Below are positions 28,850 to 38,541 of a stretch of DNA of 64,000 bases, one piece after another. Made by a program: the position numbers and the translations under genes. The notes under the pieces were generated by a model. It was given only the letters and a program-made list of their open reading frames with translations. It did no database searches and was not told the origin of the DNA. Origin of the DNA: Bacteroidales bacterium (GTDB taxonomy: Bacteria; Bacteroidota; Bacteroidia; Bacteroidales; P3); assembly GCA_028708845.1 (NCBI GenBank), contig JAQVXZ010000004.1, positions 1 through 64,000 on the forward strand, written 5' to 3'. Numbering within the stretch: position 1 is the stretch's first letter; each line of letters starts with the position of its first letter.

Positions 28850-29242
28850 ATGACAACTATATTTTCAAAAATCATTGCAGGCGAAATACCATGTTACAAA
28901 GTAGCAGAAACTGAGAATTGCTTTGCATTCTTAGATATATCACCACTTGCAAAAGGACATACATTAGTTATTCCAAAGAAAGAAATAGACTATATATTCG
29001 ACCTTGACGATGATTTATTGTCAGAGATCAATATCTTTGCTAAAACCCTAGCAAAAGCCATTCAAAAAGCATTCCCATGTCCTAAAGTTGGGCTTGCAGT
29101 TATAGGACTTGAAGTACCGCACGCACATATACACCTTGTGCCAATTAACAGTGTAGGAGACCTAGACTTTAAGCGTCCAAAACTATCACTATCAAAAGAA
29201 GAATTTGAGGAAATAGCCTCCAAAATAAAAGCTAATCTATAA
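28850..29242 (+). CDS. HIT-family nucleotide hydrolase
   Basis: 130 residues with the histidine triad PHAHIHLVPI near residues 87-96 and the N-terminal IFSKIIAGEIPCYKVAE segment typical of Hint/PKCI-type proteins. Likely a nucleoside phosphoramidate or dinucleotide hydrolase. It is coupled to greA (1-bp gap). The greA-HIT order is widely conserved. Confidence 0.93.
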   Translation: MTTIFSKIIAGEIPCYKVAETENCFAFLDISPLAKGHTLVIPKKEIDYIFDLDDDLLSEINIFAKTLAKAIQKAFPCPKVGLAVIGLEVPHAHIHLVPINSVGDLDFKRPKLSLSKEEFEEIASKIKANL

Positions 29243-29274
29243 ATAAGATTAGAAAACAAACAATTATAATTCAT

Positions 29275-29311
29275 AAAGCGAAGAAGGAAACAAACCCTCT
29301 TCGCTTTTTTT
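29275..29311 (+). terminator. intrinsic terminator after the HIT gene
   Basis: AAAGCGAAGAaGG at 29275-29287 pairs with CCTCTTCGCTTT at 29296-29307 with one bulge; a T run follows. Confidence 0.8.
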
Positions 29312-29398
29312 ATGCAATATGATAATTAATTTTATCATAATCAAGCCTTAAACTTACAAATTAAAGTAGTAAATTATTATACTCAAATCTTAAATTGC

Positions 29399-29570
29399 TA
29401 AGATGCCCATCTCAACGTGCTAAGATGTACATCTCAACGTGCTAAGATGTACATCTCAGTGAGCTAAGATGTACATCTTAGTAAAATGAATCTTCGTTTC
29501 AATAGTTTTATACTTTGTTTCAGGAGTTTTATTCTTTGTTTCAGAAGTTTAATATTGCGTTTCCTGTTTT
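29399..29570. repeat. composite tandem array: four 22-bp units then four 21-bp units
   Basis: The 359-bp gap between convergent HIT and recO genes holds the terminator and this array. Block 1: units at 29399, 29421, 29443 and 29465 (22 bp) with cores TAAGATGCCCATCTCA, twice TAAGATGTACATCTCA, and TAAGATGTACATCTTA, the last a perfect 16-bp palindrome. Block 2: units at 29487, 29508, 29529 and 29550 (21 bp) with TGAATCTTCGTTTCA, TTATACTTTGTTTCA, TTATTCTTTGTTTCA and TAATATTGCGTTTCC. The second block starts exactly where the next unit of the first is due. A degenerate unit may precede at 29377. Confidence 0.92.
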
Positions 29571-29600
29571 TATTTCTTGTTAATCTGCGTCTTATATTAC

Positions 29601-30335
29601 TTAATGAAGTATTGTTGTTAGGATTTTCTGAGACTTTATGGAGTTTGGACTTAGGAGATGGGTCTCGTAGAATTTAATTAATATGTTTAGGATTTTTGTT
29701 TTCTCTTCTTTGTTTAAGGTTATTGGATTTTTCTCTTCTGAATATGGGTTTTGTGATAAGAGAAATGAAGAGAAAAGTGATGAATCTTTTTCGTTAAGAT
29801 GGTTGCTATGAATTGGGTTTGTTCTAAGGAAATATCCTTTTGATAGGTCGAAGTATTGGTTTTCTTGTGAGTAATTATTCATTGGTTGAAAGCCTAGATG
29901 TTCTGAAAGTTCTATTAGGAAATATAAATGAAAGGTTGAATAATTGCTTTCAAGTGCGTTGAGGGATTTGATTTTCTCTTCTATGAAATCATATAGCTCC
30001 TCATTTTTCTCTTCTTCTCTAAGGCATTGATTAATGATATCGGAAATAAAAAATGCAAGTGTTGTTTTCTTTATATCGGAGAATAGGGGGGTGAGGTCGT
30101 AGTCAATCTTTGCTTCACTTATTAGCTGTAAGTCTTTCTTGGGATTGTTATATGCTTCAAGTTCTAAGATATATAGGGGTTGGAATAGATTGGAACGTAG
30201 TTTTGCTTTCGGGTTCCTGCTTCCTTTTATTATATAAGATTTTATTCCAAATTCCTTTGTGAGTATTTTTACTATTATGCTGGTTTCTGAATAGGCAAAT
30301 GCTTTAAGGACTATGCCTTTTGTCTTGAAAATCAT
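29601..30335 (-). CDS. recO: DNA repair protein RecO
   Basis: 244 residues. The N-terminal OB-fold begins KTKGIVLKAFAYSETSIIVKILT and is followed by the YIIKGSRNPKAK segment and an alpha-helical C-terminal domain. The C-terminal zinc-finger cysteines of some RecO proteins are missing, as is common in Bacteroidota. RecO with RecF/RecR loads RecA on SSB-coated DNA. It lies 9 bp after the PorZ-like gene on the same strand, an order often seen in this phylum. Confidence 0.92.
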   Translation of the reverse strand: MIFKTKGIVLKAFAYSETSIIVKILTKEFGIKSYIIKGSRNPKAKLRSNLFQPLYILELEAYNNPKKDLQLISEAKIDYDLTPLFSDIKKTTLAFFISDIINQCLREEEKNEELYDFIEEKIKSLNALESNYSTFHLYFLIELSEHLGFQPMNNYSQENQYFDLSKGYFLRTNPIHSNHLNEKDSSLFSSFLLSQNPYSEEKNPITLNKEEKTKILNILIKFYETHLLSPNSIKSQKILTTILH

Positions 30336-30344
30336 TGAGCTTTG

Positions 30345-32723
30345 CTATCTTATAAATAGAATTTTCCCAACTGCGGTTTCTTTTCCTTCAAGTGCTGAAC
30401 CAAATATTAAATAAACTCCTGAGCTTACTCTTTCTCCATTGAAGTTTTTCCCATTCCAAACGGCCTGTCCTCCGATTGATTTAAGATGTGCTACTGCGTT
30501 TCCTGCAATATCTGTTATGCGTACGTCAGAATCTGATACAAAGCCCTTAATTGCAATTATTCCGTTATACTCTGGCTTCACAGGGTTTGGATATGCTGTT
30601 AGATTTCCTGCTTTTTCCTCTCCTGCCATCGATTCTGCCTTATATGATATTACACCAAGACCTGTCCCAATATAAACTTCTCCTGTTTTTGGGTCTTGCG
30701 CCATAGTTATTATCCTATTTGAATAGAGTGGTGAGTTTTCAGCGGTAAAATGATATAGCTGTTTGTCTCCATTTGGTGAGAAAACGAATATTCCATTTCT
30801 TTCTGTGCCAACCCATTTCCTATTTCCTCCATCGCTCATTATGCAGTTGATATTGTCGAAGTTAAGTAGGTATTGTGCAATTCCTTCTTCTTGGTATATT
30901 ATGTTGTTGCAAGTAACAGTTGATTTGTTGGTTGCCCCTACTTCAAAAAGATTGTCTAAGGAATATATAACCTTAACTCCTTTGTCTGTCCCTATCCAAA
31001 TTTCTCCATCACTATCTTGAACCATACAATTAACTTTATTTGACTGGTCTTTTGCTCCATTGTTTGGGTCAATAAGTATTTGGTTATTATTATTATCTAA
31101 GGCTAATATATCATTATTGCTTGTCCAAAGGAATTTATAGTAGTTTCCATGATTATATTTATCGAGCATTAAGCCTAAGACTTCTGCTTGTCCAATGCTA
31201 TTGAATGTGTTGAAATTGCCCCATTCGTTCCTATAATTATAATAACAGAATGAATTGCTTGAAAGAGAATTTGCTACAATAAGATTTGAGGATGGGTCGT
31301 ATTCTGCTCCTGCAATTCTATATCCATAGACGTCGCTCTTAAGAGTATTATTAGTATTTGTGCTATCCCAAATCTTTACAATTTTATTATCTAATATCTC
31401 AACAACTCCATTCCACCACGATGCAGCCATTAGGTGATTAGGATTTCTTGGGTCAACACTAATATGGATTATATCTTTTAATATATGTTGGTAATCGAGG
31501 TGGTTACTTAAACAATCCCAATAATAACCGTTGAAATGATATATGTTTCCAGGATAACCTCTTGGTGCATTTTGAATGTTTCTTCCTCCTGGTGCAACAT
31601 AAATCTTATCATTTGATGCAGTTATTGAGAAAACACCATTGGATAAAGGACCATTAGGATAAATTGATTTGGCAACAGTATCGGATTCAAAATCTTTAAG
31701 AAATATTAGTCCTCCTGCTTTTTCGTGTGATAGCCATAAATTACTACCAACAATGATTGCATCGCCAACCTCTGGGGTTATTGCTAAGTTATTATAGTCA
31801 TTGGTTATTGGTCCCCACTCAACATCAATAAATCTTTTTTGATTATAGTTTTCGTCTAAGACAATTACTGCTTGGTTTGATGACCCCCATGTCTTATAAA
31901 CTAAATAGTCATCGGTTGGTTTAATCCAATATGCTAATAGGTTTGTGAAAACGGTATCCCATTGATCTAGTTTTTTCTCTAATAAGTGAATGCGAGCATC
32001 ATCAACCTTAATGCCTGCCATAAGTTTATCTTTATATTTAAAAAGATACTTAATTTCTTTATTGGAAGGATTGTCTAAGCTTTGATGTTTTATCCAAGTT
32101 TCGCTTGTTGCTAGGGAAGGGGAGTTATAGGGTGCGTATAGCAAGCCATTAACTGTTGCAGCGTAAATTGAATCATTATCAATCAAAACGGCATTTACAT
32201 TTATCTTAGAGCTATTATATCCTATATAGTATGTTTCAAAGATTTCTTTTCTTTCTAAGTCTAAAACCACAATTCCAAAACCACAAGATAGGTATGCCTT
32301 TTTCTTATGAAAGATAATATTGTTTATCGACTTGCTGCCTTCTATGGAACGAATCTTTATGTCGGGGATATTATAAACCTTATCTTTTTGAATTATATCA
32401 ATATTAGAATTCTCGTATACAACAATAATGCTTTTAGTGGTTTTGTCGTAAGCAAGTTGAACAATGCCTGCATCGGTTAACCCATTAACTTTCGAAAATC
32501 TTTCAACCGAGTTATCTTCCTTGTCATAGTAAAACATAGCAGTCCCTGCCGAGACTAGAATCCTATTCTCAACTAAGGCTAGTTTTTGAGTTTGGTAATA
32601 CGATAAATGGTCTCTCCAAGAGCCAATAGGAATATTAGCATATTGTGCCTTAGATGTATAAGGCATTAATAATATTAATAATGAACAAAGGAGTATTGAA
32701 AATACTAGATTAATAGCTTTCAT
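30345..32723 (-). CDS. porZ: PorZ-like T9SS beta-propeller protein
   Basis: The ATG at 32723 is chosen (792 residues); the longer reading would need a TTG at 32744. A signal peptide is followed by IPIGSWRDHLSYYQTQKLALVENRILVSAGTAMFYYDKE-type N-terminal propeller sequence, a second propeller, and a T9SS type A-like C-terminal domain (last about 85 residues, starting NLTAYPNPVKPE and ending GKILFIR). PorZ is a surface component of the T9SS sortase system that hands anionic LPS to the sortase PorU. Its position next to recO agrees with other Bacteroidota. A generic T9SS cargo propeller is the alternative. Confidence 0.85.
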   Translation of the reverse strand: MKAINLVFSILLCSLLILLMPYTSKAQYANIPIGSWRDHLSYYQTQKLALVENRILVSAGTAMFYYDKEDNSVERFSKVNGLTDAGIVQLAYDKTTKSIIVVYENSNIDIIQKDKVYNIPDIKIRSIEGSKSINNIIFHKKKAYLSCGFGIVVLDLERKEIFETYYIGYNSSKINVNAVLIDNDSIYAATVNGLLYAPYNSPSLATSETWIKHQSLDNPSNKEIKYLFKYKDKLMAGIKVDDARIHLLEKKLDQWDTVFTNLLAYWIKPTDDYLVYKTWGSSNQAVIVLDENYNQKRFIDVEWGPITNDYNNLAITPEVGDAIIVGSNLWLSHEKAGGLIFLKDFESDTVAKSIYPNGPLSNGVFSITASNDKIYVAPGGRNIQNAPRGYPGNIYHFNGYYWDCLSNHLDYQHILKDIIHISVDPRNPNHLMAASWWNGVVEILDNKIVKIWDSTNTNNTLKSDVYGYRIAGAEYDPSSNLIVANSLSSNSFCYYNYRNEWGNFNTFNSIGQAEVLGLMLDKYNHGNYYKFLWTSNNDILALDNNNNQILIDPNNGAKDQSNKVNCMVQDSDGEIWIGTDKGVKVIYSLDNLFEVGATNKSTVTCNNIIYQEEGIAQYLLNFDNINCIMSDGGNRKWVGTERNGIFVFSPNGDKQLYHFTAENSPLYSNRIITMAQDPKTGEVYIGTGLGVISYKAESMAGEEKAGNLTAYPNPVKPEYNGIIAIKGFVSDSDVRITDIAGNAVAHLKSIGGQAVWNGKNFNGERVSSGVYLIFGSALEGKETAVGKILFIR

Positions 32724-32782
32724 GCGTAATATATTGTTATACAATTGTAAAATACTTAACGCATTAGAGTATTAAATATTGC

Positions 32783-33853
32783 TTAGTTAACAGCCTCTTT
32801 CAATCTTTCAGCATTTTCAGCTAATTGAAGTGCATCAAGAATTTCTTGTAGGTCTCCATCCATAAAGGAAGTAAGGTTATGCATTGTATAATTTATTCTA
32901 TGATCACTAACTCTCGATTGAGGATAGTTATAGGTACGAATCTTTGCACTCCTATCACCAGTTGAAACCATTGTCTTACGTTTTGATGACATTTCTTCCA
33001 AATACTTATTGTATTCTAATTCAAATAGTCTTGTTCTCAAAACAACCATAGCTTTTTCAAGATTCTTGATTTGTGATTTTTGGTCTTGACAAGAAACAAT
33101 AATTCCTGTTGGAACATGGGTAAGTCTAACAGCAGAGTATGTTGTATTCACCGATTGACCACCAGGACCTGATGAACAAAAGGTGTCTTTTCTAATATCT
33201 GATTGTTTAAGTTCAACATCAAATTCTTCAGCCTCAGGCAAAACAACTACTGATGCAGCAGAGGTATGAACCCTTCCTTGTGTTTCGGTTTGTGGAACTC
33301 TTTGAACGCGGTGAACTCCTGATTCGTATTTCATTTGTCCATAGACGCCATTGCCCATAACATTAATAATAACTTCTTTATATCCTCCAGCAGTTCCTTC
33401 GGTAAAGTCAACAACGTCAAATTTCCATCCTTTTTTCTCAAAGAACTTTAAGTACATTCTATATAAATCGCCAGCAAAAATACTAGCCTCATCACCTCCA
33501 GCTCCAGCTCTAATTTCAAAAACTGCATTCTTACTGTCTTGAGGGTCTGATGGAACAAGCATTAGTCTAATCTCATCCTCCATTTCGTCCCTTCTCTCAA
33601 TTAGGCTATTCAATTCCTCTTTTGCCATTTCTCGAAACTCTTCGTCCTTTTCGGTATTAAGAACTTCTTTTGCATTATTTATGTTTTCTAAGATGTTTTT
33701 ATATTCTTTGTAAGCCTCAATAATAGGTTGTAGATCTTTATAATCCTTATTTAGCTTTACATAACGCTTCATATCAGACATTATCTCTGGCTGATTAATT
33801 TGATCTTCTATTAATAGGAACTTTGAATAAATTGCTTCTAACTTATCTAACAT
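32783..33853 (-). CDS. prfA: peptide chain release factor 1
   Basis: The ATG at 33853 gives 356 residues, the usual length; the longer reading to 33883 runs into a promoter-like element (CAAAAATA at 33873-33880). The GGQ motif is in [12 protein letters not shown] near residue 230. The codon-recognition tripeptide position reads PQT in [10 protein letters not shown], the PxT pattern of RF1 rather than SPF of RF2. It terminates translation at UAA and UAG. Confidence 0.95.
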   Translation of the reverse strand: MLDKLEAIYSKFLLIEDQINQPEIMSDMKRYVKLNKDYKDLQPIIEAYKEYKNILENINNAKEVLNTEKDEEFREMAKEELNSLIERRDEMEDEIRLMLVPSDPQDSKNAVFEIRAGAGGDEASIFAGDLYRMYLKFFEKKGWKFDVVDFTEGTAGGYKEVIINVMGNGVYGQMKYESGVHRVQRVPQTETQGRVHTSAASVVVLPEAEEFDVELKQSDIRKDTFCSSGPGGQSVNTTYSAVRLTHVPTGIIVSCQDQKSQIKNLEKAMVVLRTRLFELEYNKYLEEMSSKRKTMVSTGDRSAKIRTYNYPQSRVSDHRINYTMHNLTSFMDGDLQEILDALQLAENAERLKEAVN

Positions 33854-33884
33854 AATATAAAATTTTGAGGTGCAAAAATACAAA

Positions 33885-33899
33885 TAAATCTTCGTTTAA
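33885..33899. repeat. solitary core of the 21-bp repeat family
   Basis: TAAATCTTCGTTTAA matches the TGAATCTTCGTTTCA core of the tandem arrays with TAA/TTA ends. It stands alone in the divergent promoter region between prfA (-) and the DUF4837 gene (+), unlike the arrays, which sit at gene ends. Confidence 0.5.
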
Positions 33900-33964
33900 T
33901 AAACTTTTGCCTATGTTTTCTCGATTTATTTTAAGATATTTGCAAATTATTATATTAAATTGGT

Positions 33965-35017
33965 ATGAAAAAGTTATTTTATTTTATTGCATTATTTTCA
34001 ATAGTTTCATCCCTAACGTTATTAAGTGGATGTAAGAAAAAAGATTCAACCGAATCCAAAGAACAATCCCAGTCATCAGTTAATCCAAAGAATTTACCTT
34101 CATCAGGGGGGAAAACATTGGAAATGCTATTAATTGTTCCAGACGAAGTTTATAAAGGAGAATTTAGGGATACAATAGGTTCATATTTCCTTAAAGCTTG
34201 TGAAGGGATTTCAAGTCCTGAGCCACTTTTTGATGTAGTTCAAATACAACCAAAAACATTTTACAATTCTGAGATGTTCCAAAAGCATAGAAATATCTTT
34301 ATTATAGACTATGCAAAGACTAATACCGAAAATACTATTTTCCAAAATATAGACTACAAGTCTTTCCCTCAAGCATATTTCCAAATTATTACAAATAATA
34401 TGGATAGTCTTTATAGTATGATTAGCAGATACGCACCTTCCATAATTAATCAATTCTATGATAATGAACATAGAAGAGTTGCAGTGGCATTTAAAAGATT
34501 GGAGAATGTTGAATTGACCAAGAAACTAAGAAATACCTTTAAATTCACATTAACCTTTGCAAAAGAGTTTTCTATTTCTAAGTTTGAAGATGATTTTGCA
34601 TGGATTAGAAAAGATTATAGAGTAAAAGCCGATCAAAAGACATTAAACCTTATGATTTACAAGACACCTTTCTTGGGAGATGGAATGTTTAATGAAGAAA
34701 AGATAATAGAGTTAAGAGATAAAATCTCAAAAGAGAATATACCTGGCCCAACCCGTGGTTCATATATGGGAACAGAAACAAGATATCCATTATCAAGAAA
34801 AACTGTAAGCATTAATGGTCAACCAGCAATTGAAACAAGAGGGTTATGGCGATTGTTTAACGACTTCATGGGAGGTTCTTTCATTAACTATTGTTTTTTT
34901 GACCAAAAGAATAATCAATTTATAATGATTGATTGTTTTGTCTATTCTCCAAACCAAAATAAGAGGGACGAATTAATGCAGTTAGAATCAATAGTATATA
35001 GTTTAAAAATAGAATAA
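33965..35017 (+). CDS. DUF4837-family lipoprotein
   Basis: 350 residues. A lipoprotein signal peptide ends in LLSGC (lipobox, Cys near residue 23), followed by a low-complexity Ser/Lys linker and then the DUF4837 domain (LLIVPDEVYKGEFRDTIGSYF to the SIVYSLKIE end). The family is found in Bacteroidota and has no assigned function. It is divergent from prfA and upstream of the methylmalonyl-CoA operon, which has its own promoter. Confidence 0.85.
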   Translation: MKKLFYFIALFSIVSSLTLLSGCKKKDSTESKEQSQSSVNPKNLPSSGGKTLEMLLIVPDEVYKGEFRDTIGSYFLKACEGISSPEPLFDVVQIQPKTFYNSEMFQKHRNIFIIDYAKTNTENTIFQNIDYKSFPQAYFQIITNNMDSLYSMISRYAPSIINQFYDNEHRRVAVAFKRLENVELTKKLRNTFKFTLTFAKEFSISKFEDDFAWIRKDYRVKADQKTLNLMIYKTPFLGDGMFNEEKIIELRDKISKENIPGPTRGSYMGTETRYPLSRKTVSINGQPAIETRGLWRLFNDFMGGSFINYCFFDQKNNQFIMIDCFVYSPNQNKRDELMQLESIVYSLKIE

Positions 35018-35028
35018 TCCTTATTTCC

Positions 35029-35059
35029 TTCGTAATGTAAGAAAACAATAGTATTTTTG
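35029..35059 (+). promoter_or_regulatory. probable promoter of the methylmalonyl-CoA decarboxylase operon
   Basis: TTCG at 35029-35032 (one mismatch to TTTG), 19-bp spacer, TATTTTTG at 35052-35059. It is 48 bp upstream of the epimerase start codon. Confidence 0.55.
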
Positions 35060-35106
35060 CATTTTATTTGACGCGAGTAATTTATTAACAAAAAACATAT
35101 AATAAT

Positions 35107-35508
35107 ATGAAACCTAAACGTATAGAGCATATAGGTATAGCTGTTTCGAATTTAGAAGAAGCAATTAAATACTGGGAAGATGTTATGGGACTAGAATGTT
35201 ATAACATTGAAGAAGTAGTAGACCAAAAAGTAAAGACAGCCTTTTTTAAGGTTGGTGAAGTAAAAATAGAATTGTTGGAAGCAACATCTCCAGATAGTCC
35301 AATTGCAGGATTTCTAGAGAAAAAAGGACCAGGGGTTCATCATATTGCTTTTGCAGTTGATAATGTTAATGAGGCACTTGCTGATGTTGAAAAAGCAGGA
35401 GCAAGACTTATTGATAAAACATCAAGAAAAGGAGCAGAGGGATTAAACATTGGTTTCCTTCACCCAAAATCAACATTGGGAGTACTTACAGAGCTTTGTG
35501 GCGAATAA
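35107..35508 (+). CDS. mce: methylmalonyl-CoA epimerase
   Basis: 133 residues, a vicinal-oxygen-chelate protein. RIEHIGIAVSNLEEAIKYW opens the first module, HHIAFAVDNVNEAL the second, and VLTELCGE closes it with a conserved Glu ligand. It interconverts the (R) and (S) forms of methylmalonyl-CoA, linking methylmalonyl-CoA mutase to the decarboxylase encoded by the next genes. It is the first gene of the operon. Confidence 0.95.
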   Translation: MKPKRIEHIGIAVSNLEEAIKYWEDVMGLECYNIEEVVDQKVKTAFFKVGEVKIELLEATSPDSPIAGFLEKKGPGVHHIAFAVDNVNEALADVEKAGARLIDKTSRKGAEGLNIGFLHPKSTLGVLTELCGE

Positions 35509-35544
35509 TAGAATTAAATTATTAAATAATTAAATATCATAATA

Positions 35545-37104
35545 ATGGCTTTTGAAGATAAAATAAAGCAACTACTCGATAAAAGAGCAGAAGCAAAACT
35601 AGGTGGGGGTCAAAAAAGAATTGACGCTCAGCATGCAAAAGGTAAACTAACCGCACGTGAACGTATTGAAATCCTTTTAGACGAGGGTTCTTTCGAAGAA
35701 TTTGATATGTTTGTCACTCATCGTTGTACAGATTTCAACATGCAAGACAAAACCTTCCTTTCAGATGGTGTTGTTACAGGTTATGGAACAATAGACGGAC
35801 GCCTTATCTACGTATTCTCACAAGATTTTACAGTATTTGGAGGTTCTCTATCTGAATCTTTTGCAAAGAAAATTTGCAAAGTAATGGATCAAGCAATGAA
35901 AGTTGGAGCTCCAGTTATTGGGCTTAATGATTCAGGTGGTGCTCGTATTCAAGAAGGTGTTAATTCATTAGCTGGTTATGCTGAAATATTCCAAAGAAAT
36001 ATTATGGCATCAGGTGTGATACCTCAAATTTCAGCAGTCTTTGGCCCATGTGCAGGTGGAGCGGTTTATTCACCAGCTCTAACTGACTTTATCATGATGT
36101 CAAAAGAAAATAGTTATATGTTCGTAACCGGGCCTAAGGTAGTTAAGACAGTTACCGGAGAAGATGTAACTGACGAAAAACTAGGAGGAGCTATGGTTCA
36201 TGCTACAAAATCTGGGGTAACTCATTTTGTTGTTGACACAGAGCAAGAAGGCCTGTTATTAATTAGAAAACTAATGACTTATCTTCCATCAAACAATTTG
36301 GAAGAAGCTCCAATTTATCCATGTTCTGACCCAATAAATCGTTTGGAAGACTCTTTAAACTCAATTATTCCAGAAAATAGAAACAAACCATACGATGTTA
36401 AAGACATTATTCATGCAATTGTTGATGATGGCGAATTCTTAGAAGTTCATCGCAACTTTGCAGCAAATATTGTTGTAGGTTTTGCACGTTTCAACGGAGT
36501 TTCTGTTGGTATTGTTGCAAATCAACCAAACTATATGGCTGGTGTATTAGATATAAACTCATCAAGAAAGGGAGCACGTTTTGTTCGTTTTTGCGATGCT
36601 TTCAACATTCCTATAGTAACCCTTGTTGACGTACCAGGATTCCTTCCAGGAACAGCACAAGAATATAATGGAATCATTGTTCACGGAGCTAAATTCTTAT
36701 TTGCTTATGGTGAAGCTACAGTTCCTAAGGTTACTATAACTCTTCGTAAATCTTATGGTGGTGCTCATGATGTTATGAGTTCAAAACAATTACGTGGTGA
36801 TATCAACTACGCTTGGCCATCATCAGAAATTGCAGTTATGGGAGCAAGTGGAGCAACTTCAGTTCTTTATGGCAGTGAAATAAAGAAAATTGAAGGAGAT
36901 GAAGCTAAAGCTGCATTCATTGCAGAAAAAGAAGCAGAATACAACGAAAAGTTTGCTAACCCATACAACGCAGCGAAGTTTGGTTATATTGATGATGTTA
37001 TTGAACCGAGAAATACTCGTTTCCGTATCATTAGAGCTCTTCAAGCATTAGCTACTAAGAAGGATCAGAACCCAATGAAAAAACATAGCAATATTCCATT
37101 ATAA
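35545..37104 (+). CDS. mmdA: methylmalonyl-CoA decarboxylase carboxyltransferase subunit
   Basis: 519 residues of the acyl-CoA carboxylase beta/carboxyltransferase family with N and C crotonase-like halves. Visible elements are the [23 protein letters not shown] segment (about 130-152) and the [27 protein letters not shown] segment (about 347-373). It transfers CO2 from methylmalonyl-CoA to the biotin of the carrier subunit, giving propionyl-CoA. With the downstream biotin protein and membrane subunit it forms a Na+ pump rather than a carboxylase. Confidence 0.93.
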   Translation: MAFEDKIKQLLDKRAEAKLGGGQKRIDAQHAKGKLTARERIEILLDEGSFEEFDMFVTHRCTDFNMQDKTFLSDGVVTGYGTIDGRLIYVFSQDFTVFGGSLSESFAKKICKVMDQAMKVGAPVIGLNDSGGARIQEGVNSLAGYAEIFQRNIMASGVIPQISAVFGPCAGGAVYSPALTDFIMMSKENSYMFVTGPKVVKTVTGEDVTDEKLGGAMVHATKSGVTHFVVDTEQEGLLLIRKLMTYLPSNNLEEAPIYPCSDPINRLEDSLNSIIPENRNKPYDVKDIIHAIVDDGEFLEVHRNFAANIVVGFARFNGVSVGIVANQPNYMAGVLDINSSRKGARFVRFCDAFNIPIVTLVDVPGFLPGTAQEYNGIIVHGAKFLFAYGEATVPKVTITLRKSYGGAHDVMSSKQLRGDINYAWPSSEIAVMGASGATSVLYGSEIKKIEGDEAKAAFIAEKEAEYNEKFANPYNAAKFGYIDDVIEPRNTRFRIIRALQALATKKDQNPMKKHSNIPL

Positions 37105-37114
37105 TAAAAAAGAG

Positions 37115-38083
37115 ATGAAAGTTAATATAATAAAAACTGTTGTATTATTTCTTTCGCTTGTCTTTTCTTTGAGTATTAGTGCTCAGAAGAAAGCTACGAT
37201 TGAAACGATGCAACAAGAAATAGACTCTTTGAAATCTCAGATAGCCAATGTTAATGCAGGGGGAACCTACGACCCATTGGTGCCTCAAACTTACGCTGTA
37301 GATTCAAAGACACAAACTGTAGCAGTAATTAATCATAATGAGAATACTGTTGAAATACTAGTCCCAATAAAAGATGGATTTAAAAAAGAAATTGTTTTAC
37401 TTGTTGACGTAGTAGCTGGTCGCCACGATGAATATGCTATCTATAGACCTAAGAGTATTGCAATTTATGATAATCATATTGTTTACTTGGCTTCAAATAG
37501 AGATAGTTCTTTCGTTAGAGTTATTAACTTTAAAGGAGAACTAAACCAAGAATATAGATTTAACGGAGCAGCATCTGCATTTAGTTATATCCCCGACACT
37601 AAACAGCTTTATATAGCTGGAGATAACGTTAATGGATATAATATATTTGCAATTGATGTTAAGCAAGGTTTTGAGCATATTGATATTGCAAATTCACCTT
37701 TATTTAATTATGTAAAACCTATGAAAGGTGATGAGATTTCAAAACACGACCCTTATGGTCTTGGTTTAACTCTTATTGCAGTAAGTACAGTTTTCCTTGC
37801 CCTAATAGTTATCTTCTTGTTTCTACTTCTCTTTAAAAATACTATTATTAATTTACAAGATAGAAAAGCAAGAAAGCAAGAGGCGAAAGATTCTAAACAA
37901 GCAGGACCTAAGTCTATTGCTTCTATAAGTGGAGAAGAGTTTGCAGCAATTGCAGCAGCAATCTACATGTATGACGATCAATTACATGATGAAGAAAACA
38001 CAATTCTTACAATTAATAAGGTTTCAAAAACCTATTCACCTTGGAGCTCGAAATTGCATAATATGAATGTTTATAGGCGATAA
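37115..38083 (+). CDS. OadG-family subunit with a large exported domain
   Basis: 322 residues, much longer than classic OadG/MmdD chains of roughly 80-120. A signal-type N-terminus (1 to about 23) and a short coiled coil precede a periplasmic region (about 60-190) with beta-propeller-like strands such as QTVAVINHNENTVEILVP and KQLYIAGDN. A single helix lies at about 215-240 (GLGLTLIAVSTVFLALIVIF), matching the OadG domain. The cytoplasmic tail has EEFAAIAAAIYMYDDQLHDE. It sits 10 bp after mmdA and 23 bp before the biotin carrier, so it should be the assembly/delta subunit. What the exported part does is unknown. Confidence 0.85.
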   Translation: MKVNIIKTVVLFLSLVFSLSISAQKKATIETMQQEIDSLKSQIANVNAGGTYDPLVPQTYAVDSKTQTVAVINHNENTVEILVPIKDGFKKEIVLLVDVVAGRHDEYAIYRPKSIAIYDNHIVYLASNRDSSFVRVINFKGELNQEYRFNGAASAFSYIPDTKQLYIAGDNVNGYNIFAIDVKQGFEHIDIANSPLFNYVKPMKGDEISKHDPYGLGLTLIAVSTVFLALIVIFLFLLLFKNTIINLQDRKARKQEAKDSKQAGPKSIASISGEEFAAIAAAIYMYDDQLHDEENTILTINKVSKTYSPWSSKLHNMNVYRR

Positions 38084-38106
38084 TCATAAAAAAAGAAATA
38101 AGTAAA

Positions 38107-38538
38107 ATGAAAAATTATAAATTCAAAATAAACGGAACAAGTTATACCGTTGACATAAATAATGTTGAGGGACAAACAATCGAATTAGAGCTTAACGGCA
38201 CTGCTTATTCAGTTGAGATTGACAAAGAGGTTAAACAAACAAAAACACCTAAGTTAGTTCGTCCAGTAGCTGTACCATCAACCGACTCAACTCCTCAAAC
38301 TGCAAAAACAACTAGCACAGGAGCCCAAACAGTTAAATCTCCACTACCAGGAACTGTTCTTGATATTTATGTTAATGTTGGAGACGTAGTAAAGGTTGGT
38401 CAAAAACTAATAATGTTAGAAGCTATGAAAATGGAAAACATTATTGATTCAGACTTAGCTGGAACAATAACTGAAATAAAAGCACGAAAGGGAGACTCTA
38501 TTATGGAAGGCGATGTGCTTATAACAATAGGAGGCTAA
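38107..38538 (+). CDS. mmdC: biotin carrier subunit of methylmalonyl-CoA decarboxylase
   Basis: 143 residues. An N-terminal small beta domain, a Pro/Thr/Ala-rich linker (about 45-75) and a C-terminal biotinyl domain with the EAMKMEN motif; the biotinylated Lys is residue 108. The swinging arm carries CO2 from MmdA to the membrane subunit. Confidence 0.95.
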   Translation: MKNYKFKINGTSYTVDINNVEGQTIELELNGTAYSVEIDKEVKQTKTPKLVRPVAVPSTDSTPQTAKTTSTGAQTVKSPLPGTVLDIYVNVGDVVKVGQKLIMLEAMKMENIIDSDLAGTITEIKARKGDSIMEGDVLITIGG

Positions 38539-38541
38539 AAA

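Noticed and set aside
29486-29677. 63-residue plus-strand open frame with RSFILCF-type repeats
   Set aside because: The seven-residue periodicity simply reflects the 21-bp DNA repeat, and the frame runs into the recO gene on the other strand.
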